A stretch of DNA of 64,000 bases from assembly GCF_022603395.1 (NCBI RefSeq), contig NZ_JAIBKA010000002.1, positions 1-64,000 on the forward strand. The letters run 5' to 3'. The DNA is from Desulfoferrobacter suflitae (GTDB lineage Bacteria; Desulfobacterota; Syntrophobacteria; Syntrophobacterales; Syntrophobacteraceae). How positions within the stretch are numbered: the first letter of the stretch is position 1; each line of letters starts with the position of its first letter. The notes under the pieces were generated by a model, which did not search any database, was not told the origin of the DNA, and saw only the letters and a program-made list of their open reading frames with translations. The translations under genes and the position numbers were made by a program. This document shows positions 54,532-63,280 of this stretch, piece after piece.

Positions 54532-55820
54532 AAATCGCTCCATCAAGTAGACGCAAACCGCCGCGCAAAAGAGAGCAAACGCGTCCAAAGTTTCTGATCG
54601 GTGCCGTCATCTGCTTCTTGTTGCTCATTGGTAGCTTGTTTGTGTGGCTTTCCAGAGAGGATCATCACAGGCCCGGCACCCCTGTGAATGGCGAGCAGGA
54701 GGTCGAAGCCGAACCACCCATCGCTAATCCGCGTATCGCGCTGCTGCTACCCTTGACCGGTCCTTTTCAGACAGAGGGCCAACTGCTGCATCAGGGAATT
54801 GAGCTGGCCTGGAAAGAAATCAAGAAAAAGGGTATACCGGTTGAACTGGCGGTCGGGGACGCCGGTTCCGGCTCTCGCGAGACGTTGCGGCTGGCTGAGG
54901 AAATGGCCCATAATCCCGACACCCTTGTTATCATTGCCCACTTGCCGATCGCCTCACTCATCGAGATGGCTCCCCTTCTCGAGAGGAACAACTTGCTCGC
55001 TTTGCTGCCCGCCGGTTCGCACCAACAATTGACGCAATATGAATCGTTTCTGCCTCTGGTTTGCCTGGACGGCGAAGAGGGCGCATATGCGGCAACGGTT
55101 GCCGCACACTGGGAAGGGACCAGGACAGCCGCAGTAGTTCACAACTCGTCCATCTACAGTGAGCTTCTGTATGAATCTTTCCTGCGCAGGGCGCAGGAGT
55201 TGCACCTGACAACCGCAGAATTTGTCAGTGATGCTGATGGTCTTTTTGCGGATGGTGCCATCGATGAAATTCTTAAGCTGGATCCCCCGCTCATCTGGCT
55301 CGCAGGATCTCCCTTTTGGGGAGCTGAAATCATCCGCGCCCTTGCAGAAAAGGGATACACCGGCCGTTTTCTTGCGCCTCGCAGCTACACAGGCGCTCTC
55401 ATTGAAGATCTTCTGGGAGACTACCTGGACAGGCTTTTTGTGATGCGCTCGGCACTGGTCGCCGATGATGAAGCGGAGCCGGTCAAACAGTTCCGGGAAC
55501 GGTTTCGCGAGGAGTACTGGCGGGAACCTCAACGTCTGGCGGTGCTCGGATATGATGCCATGTCCTGGCTGGGAGAACTACTCGAAAGGGGACCAACTAA
55601 TCGTTCTGGCGTAGGTGCGTTTTTTCTCAGCTTCAATAATCCCTTGAATGCCTACAAAGGCTTGGCAGGGCCGGTTTATTTTGATTCGGATGGTAAACCC
55701 GAGCGTCCCCTTCGGGTCATGACTTTTCGTGACGGGCGGTTCGTTCCGGTCGAGCCGGAAGAGAACCGATCGAAGCGCCTGAGTTCAGCCTCCGGTGGAA
55801 ATTCCACGGACCCTCGATGA
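54528..55820 (+). CDS. Membrane-anchored periplasmic-binding-like protein (LpoA/LppC-type)
   Basis: 430 residues. A basic N-terminus and one hydrophobic anchor (about 23-42) are followed by a periplasmic-binding fold that resembles branched-chain amino-acid receptors and the penicillin-binding-protein activator LpoA: 'RIALLLPLTGPFQTEG' (about 70-85), 'LLALLPAGSHQQLTQY' (about 160-175) and 'LAVLGYDAMSWLGEL' (about 338-352). It is a membrane protein without a lipobox. GTG start at 54528 overlaps der by four bases. A sensor or activator of cell-wall synthesis is possible. Confidence 0.7.
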   Translation: MKIAPSSRRKPPRKREQTRPKFLIGAVICFLLLIGSLFVWLSREDHHRPGTPVNGEQEVEAEPPIANPRIALLLPLTGPFQTEGQLLHQGIELAWKEIKKKGIPVELAVGDAGSGSRETLRLAEEMAHNPDTLVIIAHLPIASLIEMAPLLERNNLLALLPAGSHQQLTQYESFLPLVCLDGEEGAYAATVAAHWEGTRTAAVVHNSSIYSELLYESFLRRAQELHLTTAEFVSDADGLFADGAIDEILKLDPPLIWLAGSPFWGAEIIRALAEKGYTGRFLAPRSYTGALIEDLLGDYLDRLFVMRSALVADDEAEPVKQFRERFREEYWREPQRLAVLGYDAMSWLGELLERGPTNRSGVGAFFLSFNNPLNAYKGLAGPVYFDSDGKPERPLRVMTFRDGRFVPVEPEENRSKRLSSASGGNSTDPR

Positions 55821-55831
55821 TCCTGGATCAT

Positions 55832-55881
55832 ACCGCTTGAGCGGTTTGCGGGATGGTTCAGGCTGAAGAGCTGAACCATCC
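55832..55881. terminator. Convergent hairpins between LpoA-like and glycosyltransferase genes
   Basis: ACCGC-TTGA-GCGGT (55832-55845) and a longer, perfect 11-bp stem GGATGGTTCAG/CTGAACCATCC (55851-55861 and 55871-55881) lie between the converging genes. The stop codon of the glycosyltransferase falls within the second stem. It probably ends transcription from either side, although a T-run is weak. Confidence 0.5.
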
Positions 55882-56751
55882 AAGCTCATGGCAATCATGC
55901 CCGGCAATTTTCAGGGGGAAGCCGATTTCTTGAGCAACTGTGTCCGGCAACGAAAAGATTCTTTCTGCCTCCTTGATTCTTCTTCGTTTTACACAACCTG
56001 TCCCATAAATTCTGCACTTTTTTACCAGTACTTGCATGGTTAATGCCTGCTGACGACAAGTCAGCACTCCGGCGCGCAGGAGCTTCACGAGGGCGGTGAT
56101 GCGATACTTGTCGAGAGCGGCAACGGTGGTGGAAAGCTGATCCGAGCGCCCGCCTCTTTTCACGACCAAAGGTTGCTGTACCAGACCGATTGGATATTTG
56201 CAGCCGATGCGCAGCCACAAGTCGTAATCCTCACAGGCCGGCAACGTTTCATCAAACAAACCGACCTCATCCAGCAGGCTTCGCTGCAACACGGCTGCCG
56301 AGGGGCTGATCAAGCAGCGCTCCAGCAATGCGGAAAAGCAATAGCCCGAAGGCTTCCTGTGGTAGCCCCTGGGATTTATCCGCAGCCCGTTTCTCAGCCA
56401 CAACTCTTCCGTTTGGCAGATGCGCAAGTTTGGATGAAGCCGAAAGAAACTAAGCTGCCCCTGAAGTTTTTCCGGCAACCACAAATCATCCGAATCCAAA
56501 AAGGCCAACCAGGTTCCACTGGCTGCCTTGATTCCTGTATTGCGAGCCGCACTCACGCCTTGGTGGGGCTGACAAAAATACTTCACCGGCGCACCGCAGG
56601 ACTCGATGACCACCCGTGTGTTATCACTGGAGCCATCATCCACCACGATCACTTCCATTTCAAGACCGTCTAAGGTCTGAGCCAGAACGGAATCGAGCGC
56701 TTCTTTAACCAGGTCTGCTCGATTGTAGGTGGGGATGATGACACTGACCAT
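55858..56751 (-). CDS. Family 2 glycosyltransferase
   Basis: 297 residues of the GT-A fold. 'SVIIPTYNRADLVKEALDSV' (residues 3-22) is the family opening; 'VVDDGSSDNT' and the metal-binding 'FLDSDDLWLPEKL' (about 85-97) follow. Such enzymes add sugars to lipid-linked or surface polysaccharides. The ATG at 56751 directly follows the upstream stop codon, so translation is likely coupled to the 1173-residue flavoprotein gene. That pairing is odd for a polysaccharide enzyme and may only be positional. A GTG start 15 bases earlier is also possible. Confidence 0.87.
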   Translation of the reverse strand: MVSVIIPTYNRADLVKEALDSVLAQTLDGLEMEVIVVDDGSSDNTRVVIESCGAPVKYFCQPHQGVSAARNTGIKAASGTWLAFLDSDDLWLPEKLQGQLSFFRLHPNLRICQTEELWLRNGLRINPRGYHRKPSGYCFSALLERCLISPSAAVLQRSLLDEVGLFDETLPACEDYDLWLRIGCKYPIGLVQQPLVVKRGGRSDQLSTTVAALDKYRITALVKLLRAGVLTCRQQALTMQVLVKKCRIYGTGCVKRRRIKEAERIFSLPDTVAQEIGFPLKIAGHDCHELGWFSSSA

Positions 56752-56752
56752 C

Positions 56753-59700
56753 TCAAGCCCAATCACCGTCCTTCAGAGGAGGTACCAGAGCCTTGATTTC
56801 ATCATGAATGGCAGCCATGTCTCGTGGAAATGTTACTCCCTGGGTTGCCATGATTTTTTGTATCACTTCCCAGTCCGCCATGGATTCGCCCTCGGGGGAG
56901 AAAACTTGCGCCAGCTTCAGCAGACGACCTTCCAGGTTAATGACCGTGCCGAGGTGTTCGCCGAATGCAGCCAACGGCAAGACCACATGAGCCAGTTTCA
57001 TGGCTGGGCTGGGGACGCTTTCCAGCAGCACCAGCAGCTCCAGATTGCTCAACAGGCGCTGCCATCGCTTCTTGTCTCTCTCCCAGAGCAATGCTGCGTC
57101 TTGCACCACCAAGCCTTTAATGCGTCCTGCTTCCAGGGCTTCTTCCATGTCGGATACATATTCACCGGGCAACTCCTCCACCTGCCATGCCTCCTGGAAG
57201 ACCTTGCGATTTCCCGCACTTGAAACATCCCTGAAGCCGGGCAGAAAAGCCGGGCTCAGTCCCATGAGCAGAGCGCCTGTAGAGTTAATTTCGGAGGTTA
57301 TGGGATAAATGCCCGCCCCTTCCGCCTGCTTCGATTGACCGCAATCCAAAGCAAGTTGGAGCAACGCCTCGACCACACCCGCATCTCCGTCGGAATCTAA
57401 GAGATCTTCGGGAAACACGACGGCCAAGCCGTTAGATTTGGAGATTGCCTGCACCAGATTCTGCCAATCGCCGCCAGCCATGCCGAACTCAGCGGGAGTG
57501 AATTCAGAGCTCTTGCCCAGAACCGCCCGGTGCAATGCCTGCAACACATTCTGCCAGGAATCGGGCGGCGTATGGACAGCAATAGAGGCAAACGGAGACA
57601 AGGAATCCGCATGACCGGTCATCTGCCACACAGGTACCTTGCGGCTCCTTGCCGCTCTGCGTATCATGGTAGCCACAACCGGCGCCAAACTTTCAATGTT
57701 GTCTCCGCACAGGAAGATGGCTTGCGCCTTTTCGAGCCCGCCGAGGTCCTGAACCATCCCCTGGTGTTCCCGGTATGCTTGTATGAGGCCCCACATTTTC
57801 TCCCGAACTTTGCGGCCGGGGAAGTCAACGCCGTTGCTTTGCCAACCGACCCGCATCCATTTCTGCAGCAGGTACAACGCTTCATTGGTTGCCCGCGGCG
57901 AGCCCAAAGCTCCCAACGCCCGGGAACCGTACTGGTCCTGTATCTTGTGCAGGCCATCGAGGAGCCACTTGATTGCTTTGGGCCAGGTCATCTCCTTGAA
58001 GCGGCCCTTCTGGCGCACTTTGGGATGCAGCACGCGTTCTCCAAACCAAAGTGAGTCATAAATCCGGAATCGTCCCTGCCGACAGGTAGATGCCCAGTTT
58101 GGCGCCACCATCGCCGCATCGCTGATCCATACCTGCCTTTCTCCCTTGACCTTGAGGTTCAATTGACAACCGCACCCGCAATGGATGCAGTGGGTCGTTG
58201 CAGCTTCCCAGTCAAGGCGTTCTACAGGACGGCCTTCGCGCTTCTCCATGAGAGCGCCGGTCGGGCAAAGGTCCACGCAGAGTCCACAGTATACACAGCG
58301 TTCATTAAATCGCGGCCAGTCCTTGAAATCAATCGCATCTGACACCTGGTACTCGGAACAGGCCACATAGCAACGCTCACAACGAATGCATTTGTTCGGG
58401 TCCAGGGCAATGGTGGGGTGAACATCCACGGCGGCCACGCGCTGATAATGAATTTTCTTGCTCGGCTGGTCACGCCAGTCGACCTGAAATTCGTTCATCA
58501 TTTCCCGCAGCCTACAGTCAAAAGCGGCCGAACAGCCGCACACCAAACACCTGGCCGCTTCTCTCTTGGCCTGTGCCTCGCTCAGACCAAGTTCGACTTC
58601 CAGGAAGTTGTTGGTGCGTTTTTGTGGCTCCAGTTCCGGCATCGACTCACGCGACGCCGTTGTGAGGATGCTGAAGGGCTCCCGGTCGATTGTATCCAGT
58701 TCTCCCTTGCTGATATTGAAATGGAGCGGTTCGGGCTGAACTACGCCGGCCCGAAAATAGCGATCCAGGGAATAGGCCGCCTTGCGGCCATCGGCCAGGG
58801 CAGCAACGACGGTATCCGGACCCCGAAAAACGTCTCCACCGACAAAAACCATTTCATATCCCGTGTGCATGCTCCTGGGGTCTCCACCGAAGGTACTCCA
58901 ACGGGTCATGGGCAGGTTGGAAACGGCTGCATCCAGATCCGGCATGGGCACATCCGGGGACTGCCCAATGGCGCTGACGACCTGATCCACTTCCATCGTC
59001 ACCTCCGACCCCTCGACCGGTACCGGACGTCTTCTGCCACTGGCATCCGGCTCTCCCAGTTCCATGCGGATGAACTGGATTCGATTGACTTTGCCGTCGT
59101 CACCGTAGAGATGGGTTGGAGCGACCAGAAAGTGAATGTCTACCCCTTCCCGCTGGGCCGCCTCGACCTCTTCATGGCTTGCAGGCATTTCATTGCGTGA
59201 GCGTCGATATAAAATGGTTACCTGCTGGGAGCCCAGTCGCAGGGCAGAACGGGCGGCATCGATGGCAACGTTCCCGCCGCCGATGATCGCCACTCTTTTG
59301 CCCACTTTCACTGTCTTGCCCGAGGCGATCCGTTCCAGAAAGTCCACACCCGGCACCACACCGTCCAGATCCTCTCCGACAATCCCGAGCTTGCGGCAGG
59401 CCCAGGCCCCAACCGCCAGAAATATGGCGTCAAAGCCCTCCTTTTTGAGGTCATCGAGTGTGAAGTCTCGCCCCCATCGGACCCCTGTCTTTGCTCCAAC
59501 CCCCAGACTGAGAATTCCCTCAATTTCCCAGTCGAGAATCTTTTTGGGAAGTCGATACTCGGGTATCCCGTATCTAAGCATTCCCCCCAGCTTGTCACGC
59601 GCTTCAAAAATCGTACTGGCGTGCCCGAGCGTGCGTAGATAATAAGCGGTACTTAAACCGGCCGGCCCACCCCCAACGATGGCAACCCGATGGTTGCTCA

Positions 59701-60274
59701 GCAGCGGCATCGGGGGCATGATTCTTTCCCCTGATGTATATTCGAAGTCTGCCGCGAATCGCTTGCACAGGTTTATACCGATGGGTTCATCCACCAGGTG
59801 GCGCCGGCAAACGGTTTCGCACGGGTGCGGACAGACTCTTCCAATGGTTGCCGGCATGGGAATTTTTTCCTTGATGAGCCGCACCGCCTCGCGGTATTCA
59901 CCATGGCGGATATGGGCCAGGTAACCTTGGATGTCCACATTGGCCGGACATCTGACCGAACACGGAGCGACGCAGTCTCCGTAGTGTGTGTCAAGCAGCA
60001 GCTCCAGCAGGAACTTCCTGGTTTGCTGCAAGTCATCCCCCTGCGTTGTGATCTCCATACCCTGCGTGATGGGGGTGCTGCAGGCTGCTTTGTATTTTTT
60101 CTCGCCGGCGACCTTAACAACACATAAACGACAGTTTTCCAAAGGGCGCAAGAGCTCACTGTGGCATAAGGTGGGGATGTAGATGCTTTCCCGCTTGGCG
60201 ACATCCAGGATAGTGCTCCCGGCAGGAGCTTCCACCGCCTTGCCATCTATGCGAATTTTAAACATATTATCCAT
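56753..60274 (-). CDS. Giant fused flavin/Fe-S/molybdopterin-like oxidoreductase
   Basis: 1173 residues. Residues 1-85: NuoG-type 2Fe-2S domain (Cys 37, 48, 51, 65). Residues 95-180: GltD-type Fe-S region ('CVAPCSVRCPANVDIQGYL' and later Cys). Residues 195-510: FAD and NADP sites ('IVGGGPAGLSTAYYL', 'IIGGGNVAIDAARSA', 'YRRSRNEMPA'). Residues 575-590: extra Cys cluster. Residues 629-670: two ferredoxin motifs ('CIRCERCYVAC', 'CVYCGLCVDLCPTG'). Residues 690-735: an [4Fe-4S] motif (Cys 696, 699, 701/703, 731). Residues 745-1150: a molybdopterin-enzyme fold resembling formate dehydrogenase/NuoG ('GSPRATNEALYLLQKWM'), but no Cys or Sec occupies the ligand site. GGAGG precedes ATG 60274. It probably transfers electrons between NADPH and quinone or ferredoxin partners. 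Confidence 0.83.
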   Translation of the reverse strand: MDNMFKIRIDGKAVEAPAGSTILDVAKRESIYIPTLCHSELLRPLENCRLCVVKVAGEKKYKAACSTPITQGMEITTQGDDLQQTRKFLLELLLDTHYGDCVAPCSVRCPANVDIQGYLAHIRHGEYREAVRLIKEKIPMPATIGRVCPHPCETVCRRHLVDEPIGINLCKRFAADFEYTSGERIMPPMPLLSNHRVAIVGGGPAGLSTAYYLRTLGHASTIFEARDKLGGMLRYGIPEYRLPKKILDWEIEGILSLGVGAKTGVRWGRDFTLDDLKKEGFDAIFLAVGAWACRKLGIVGEDLDGVVPGVDFLERIASGKTVKVGKRVAIIGGGNVAIDAARSALRLGSQQVTILYRRSRNEMPASHEEVEAAQREGVDIHFLVAPTHLYGDDGKVNRIQFIRMELGEPDASGRRRPVPVEGSEVTMEVDQVVSAIGQSPDVPMPDLDAAVSNLPMTRWSTFGGDPRSMHTGYEMVFVGGDVFRGPDTVVAALADGRKAAYSLDRYFRAGVVQPEPLHFNISKGELDTIDREPFSILTTASRESMPELEPQKRTNNFLEVELGLSEAQAKREAARCLVCGCSAAFDCRLREMMNEFQVDWRDQPSKKIHYQRVAAVDVHPTIALDPNKCIRCERCYVACSEYQVSDAIDFKDWPRFNERCVYCGLCVDLCPTGALMEKREGRPVERLDWEAATTHCIHCGCGCQLNLKVKGERQVWISDAAMVAPNWASTCRQGRFRIYDSLWFGERVLHPKVRQKGRFKEMTWPKAIKWLLDGLHKIQDQYGSRALGALGSPRATNEALYLLQKWMRVGWQSNGVDFPGRKVREKMWGLIQAYREHQGMVQDLGGLEKAQAIFLCGDNIESLAPVVATMIRRAARSRKVPVWQMTGHADSLSPFASIAVHTPPDSWQNVLQALHRAVLGKSSEFTPAEFGMAGGDWQNLVQAISKSNGLAVVFPEDLLDSDGDAGVVEALLQLALDCGQSKQAEGAGIYPITSEINSTGALLMGLSPAFLPGFRDVSSAGNRKVFQEAWQVEELPGEYVSDMEEALEAGRIKGLVVQDAALLWERDKKRWQRLLSNLELLVLLESVPSPAMKLAHVVLPLAAFGEHLGTVINLEGRLLKLAQVFSPEGESMADWEVIQKIMATQGVTFPRDMAAIHDEIKALVPPLKDGDWA

Positions 60275-60456
60275 TCATTTCCTCCAGATTTTACGTTTTT
60301 GTGATTGCTTTCATTGGCCCTCTCGGAGCCCATCACGTCACAATACAGAGGATCGGCAGTGGCAGGGTAGTCAGAATGAGTCAGCAGTGCTCGATGAATG
60401 AGCAGGAGACCACTTCAGGAACAGGTGCAACACTCATGAGAACAAATCCAGGTGCT

Positions 60457-60852
60457 TCAATCCTTTTTCAAAAGGAGCTCTATGTTGTGTTTCAAGGCCT
60501 GCGGATCGACCGGTTTTTCCATAAAGATATCGGCAGCAATCCAATCCATGTCATCTTCCAGGCTGCGGCTGTATCCCTTTTCGGTATCAGGCTGGGCGGA
60601 AACTATAATGATGGGTAACCGATGCAACGCTTCATCCTGCCGCAGCTTTACGGCAAATTGGAGGCCTTCGTCGATGGTCGCCATCATGATGTCCAAAATC
60701 AACAGATCGGGTTTTTCGGTTTCAATGTATTTAAGCCCGTCGGCAGTATTGTTGGCCGACAAAACCTCGTACCCAAAACGCCTCAAAATGGCGCCAGTGA
60801 TCTCCAAGAAACTGGGATCATCGTCAATGAGTAAAATCTTATCTTGAGCCAT
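60457..60852 (-). CDS. Receiver-domain response regulator
   Basis: 131 residues, one receiver domain. Acidic residues in 'LLIDDDPSF', the phosphorylated Asp in 'DLLILDIMMAT', Ser in 'IIVSAQPD' and Lys in 'IFMEKPVDP' are present. A small insertion ('GYSRSLEDDMDWIAADI') separates the last strands, unlike CheY. It lies between a histidine kinase (same strand, 194 bases upstream) and the giant flavoprotein (183 bases downstream), so the three may form a sensory unit. No output domain is present. Confidence 0.9.
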   Translation of the reverse strand: MAQDKILLIDDDPSFLEITGAILRRFGYEVLSANNTADGLKYIETEKPDLLILDIMMATIDEGLQFAVKLRQDEALHRLPIIIVSAQPDTEKGYSRSLEDDMDWIAADIFMEKPVDPQALKHNIELLLKKD

Positions 60853-61045
60853 TCATCATACCTCCTCTCATTGGGTTTGGATTATTGAACTGAGCCGCCG
60901 ATAATATGGCACAACTCCCCTCACAGCATCGGCTCTACTGTGTGTGCAAAACGAGCTGATCGAGTGTAGCGGGGAAACTTGCAAAACTGGTCGGGGCCTG
61001 GGCCTCTCCCGGCAGGTTGCAGCGCCCGCCCCCTCCTCTGGCCCT

Positions 61046-63127
61046 TCAGGCCGAATGTCGGCTGATCTGCGGAGGGTTCTCTTTGGGCAGTTCTATGATA
61101 AAATTGGCCCATTCTCCTTCCCGGCTTTCCACTCGGATGTTTCCTCCGTGCCTTTCCACAATGGTTTTGGTGATAAACAATCCCAGGCCGGTGCCGCGAA
61201 CCGAGGACTGTCTGGAAGATTGCAGGCGTTGAAACTTCTGAAAGAGTTTACTTTGGTCCTCGGGACTGATGCCGGGGCCGCTGTTCCACACTTCCAAGCG
61301 CATGCGATCACCCAAATCCTCGGCAGAAATACGGATGCTTCCGGACTTCTCGCCATATTTCAAGGCATTATTCATAAGATTGGTCACCACACCGCGGAAC
61401 AATTCGGGATCAAGTGTCCATACCAAATCTCCAGGCACTTCGGTGGCAAGCGCCACACCTCGTTCCAGAATCGCACCGGCCAGCCCCTTTACCACGGGAT
61501 CGATCACTTCAGAGAGTATCCTGGTCGGTTGTGGATTGACCTGCATCTCATCCTTTTCGATGCGTGACAAGTCCAGGTAGTGGCGAATCATTTCCATCGA
61601 CTGGTCAAGATTGCGGCAGATGGCCTCAACCATGATCGATTGTTCTGGAGCCAACGAGCCGAAGATCTCCTGCCGGAGTGCATTGGCGCTCATGTAACTG
61701 TTGGCAATGGGGGATTTGAGCTCATGGGTAACAAATCCCAACATTTCCAGATAACGGTGATTGAGTCGCGCCAATTCCCTGTTGGCTTTATTCAAACGTT
61801 CGTTGGTGGAGACCAGGGCGTGCATGTGCTCGTGCAACTCGGAGAGGTCATGAAAATAGCCAACCACTGCAATTTCCTGCACTCCGTCATAGAGGATCGT
61901 TGCGGACAGGCGGATCGGGATGTGGGTTCCATCTTTTCGGATCAGCTCGGTCGTGTAGTCAAGCAACACTCCGGGACCGCCATAGTCGTCGATCAAAAGG
62001 GCCTTTTTGATCTTATGGGGTTCTCCGGGCGGGTAAATCTCGCGCACGGATAGTTTGTTGAGCACTTCGGCCGGGTCGTAGCCAATGAGGCGCTGAGCCC
62101 CTTCATTGTACAGGATGATTTTGCCTTCCATATCATTGGCCATGATTCCATCAGGGCATGCCTCACAAAGTCTTTCTTCAAATTCGTAGCGCTGCCGCAA
62201 CTCTTCCTGGTAGGCTTTGAGATTGACTGCCATATAATGGAAGGCGAGAAGCAGTTTGCTCAGTTCATCTCCGCTTGGACGTTTGAATGCCTCGCACAAG
62301 TCACAAGGTGTTTCAGAGTCTTTCTGAAATGCAGTCGAAGGTCGCGCCACGGTCGAAGGCCCCAGGACGGGGCAGCATGCCGGAATATGACTCTTCCCCA
62401 GGAATTTGGCTCCGGAACTTTGCAGCTTTTGCAAACAGGGCGGAGCCCTTTCCACTTCCCTGATGGCATCCTCCAACTGTCCTCTGGCGAGCAGATTGGT
62501 CATCCGCAGAAGGCGACTCACCGGGCGGGTGATCATATCCGAAAACCATCGAATCAGAAAAAAGCTGATGATCAGAATGAAAAACGTCACAAAAAACAAA
62601 ACCTTGAACAGCTGCCGACTGAGCCTTTGCACCGATCGAGCGCTGACTCCCACGCGCAACGCAGAAATGGCAAGCCCGGTGCGCGGCATTTGGCCCACGC
62701 GGAACACTTCATAAATCGGCGGGTAGGATGCCAACCGCCTCATAAGTAGATTGCCGGTCTCTTTCTGTTCAAGCAGAACCGACTGTCCACCCTCTCGGTA
62801 CTCATCACTGCCCATCCAGTAAACGGTCTCCCCGTCCTGACCCAGCAGTTCGACGTAGAGCAATTTGGCGCGCACGTTAAATATCAGGGAAAGGAGGGAC
62901 TCCAGCTGCGACTTGGAAGGAGTCCTCTGATCTTCTCCCACCACCTCCCGCACCTGTTCCACAATGCCGTTTGCTATCTTCCAGGCCTCTTCCTGAACGT
63001 CTCTTCCCATGGCAGGCACAACCACTCGATCAATCGCTATGCCGCCGGCCAAAACGATCAGCATGACCATGGCAAAGGTGATAAGAATGATTTTGGTCTG
63101 GAAGTTCAGTCGACCCACAAACGTCAT
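61046..63127 (-). CDS. Membrane sensor histidine kinase with cysteine-rich insert
   Basis: 693 residues. Membrane helices at about 12-32 and 172-192 enclose a ~140-residue external sensor region. A HAMP-like linker (about 193-225) is interrupted by a cysteine-rich insert at about 228-285 (Cys 231, 251, 252, 275, 278; 'HIPACCPVLGP' and 'PCDLCEAF'). A PAS domain follows at about 315-430. The HisKA domain has the phosphoacceptor His 468 in 'FVTHELKSPIANS', and the ATPase domain at about 565-685 has 'NNALKYG' and 'GTGLGLFITK'. GGAAGAT precedes the ATG at 63127. The insert could bind a metal, heme or Fe-S cluster and sense redox state. Confidence 0.88.
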   Translation of the reverse strand: MTFVGRLNFQTKIILITFAMVMLIVLAGGIAIDRVVVPAMGRDVQEEAWKIANGIVEQVREVVGEDQRTPSKSQLESLLSLIFNVRAKLLYVELLGQDGETVYWMGSDEYREGGQSVLLEQKETGNLLMRRLASYPPIYEVFRVGQMPRTGLAISALRVGVSARSVQRLSRQLFKVLFFVTFFILIISFFLIRWFSDMITRPVSRLLRMTNLLARGQLEDAIREVERAPPCLQKLQSSGAKFLGKSHIPACCPVLGPSTVARPSTAFQKDSETPCDLCEAFKRPSGDELSKLLLAFHYMAVNLKAYQEELRQRYEFEERLCEACPDGIMANDMEGKIILYNEGAQRLIGYDPAEVLNKLSVREIYPPGEPHKIKKALLIDDYGGPGVLLDYTTELIRKDGTHIPIRLSATILYDGVQEIAVVGYFHDLSELHEHMHALVSTNERLNKANRELARLNHRYLEMLGFVTHELKSPIANSYMSANALRQEIFGSLAPEQSIMVEAICRNLDQSMEMIRHYLDLSRIEKDEMQVNPQPTRILSEVIDPVVKGLAGAILERGVALATEVPGDLVWTLDPELFRGVVTNLMNNALKYGEKSGSIRISAEDLGDRMRLEVWNSGPGISPEDQSKLFQKFQRLQSSRQSSVRGTGLGLFITKTIVERHGGNIRVESREGEWANFIIELPKENPPQISRHSA

Positions 63128-63280
63128 TTTAATCTTCCGATAATGGTGGGTAAAAAGCCTGAAATGTTGTCTAGCGAAGGTTCGTAGCCAAAGGATAGCA
63201 GAAGCCCCTGAGCAACGCAACTCGAGATGCAGGTAATCCATCAGCAGGAGGTAGGGGGGCAAATGAGCATCAGATTCAAA

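Noticed and set aside
56753-60274. Selenocysteine in the giant fusion flavoprotein
   Set aside because: The frame is open throughout and no TGA lies at the expected ligand position.
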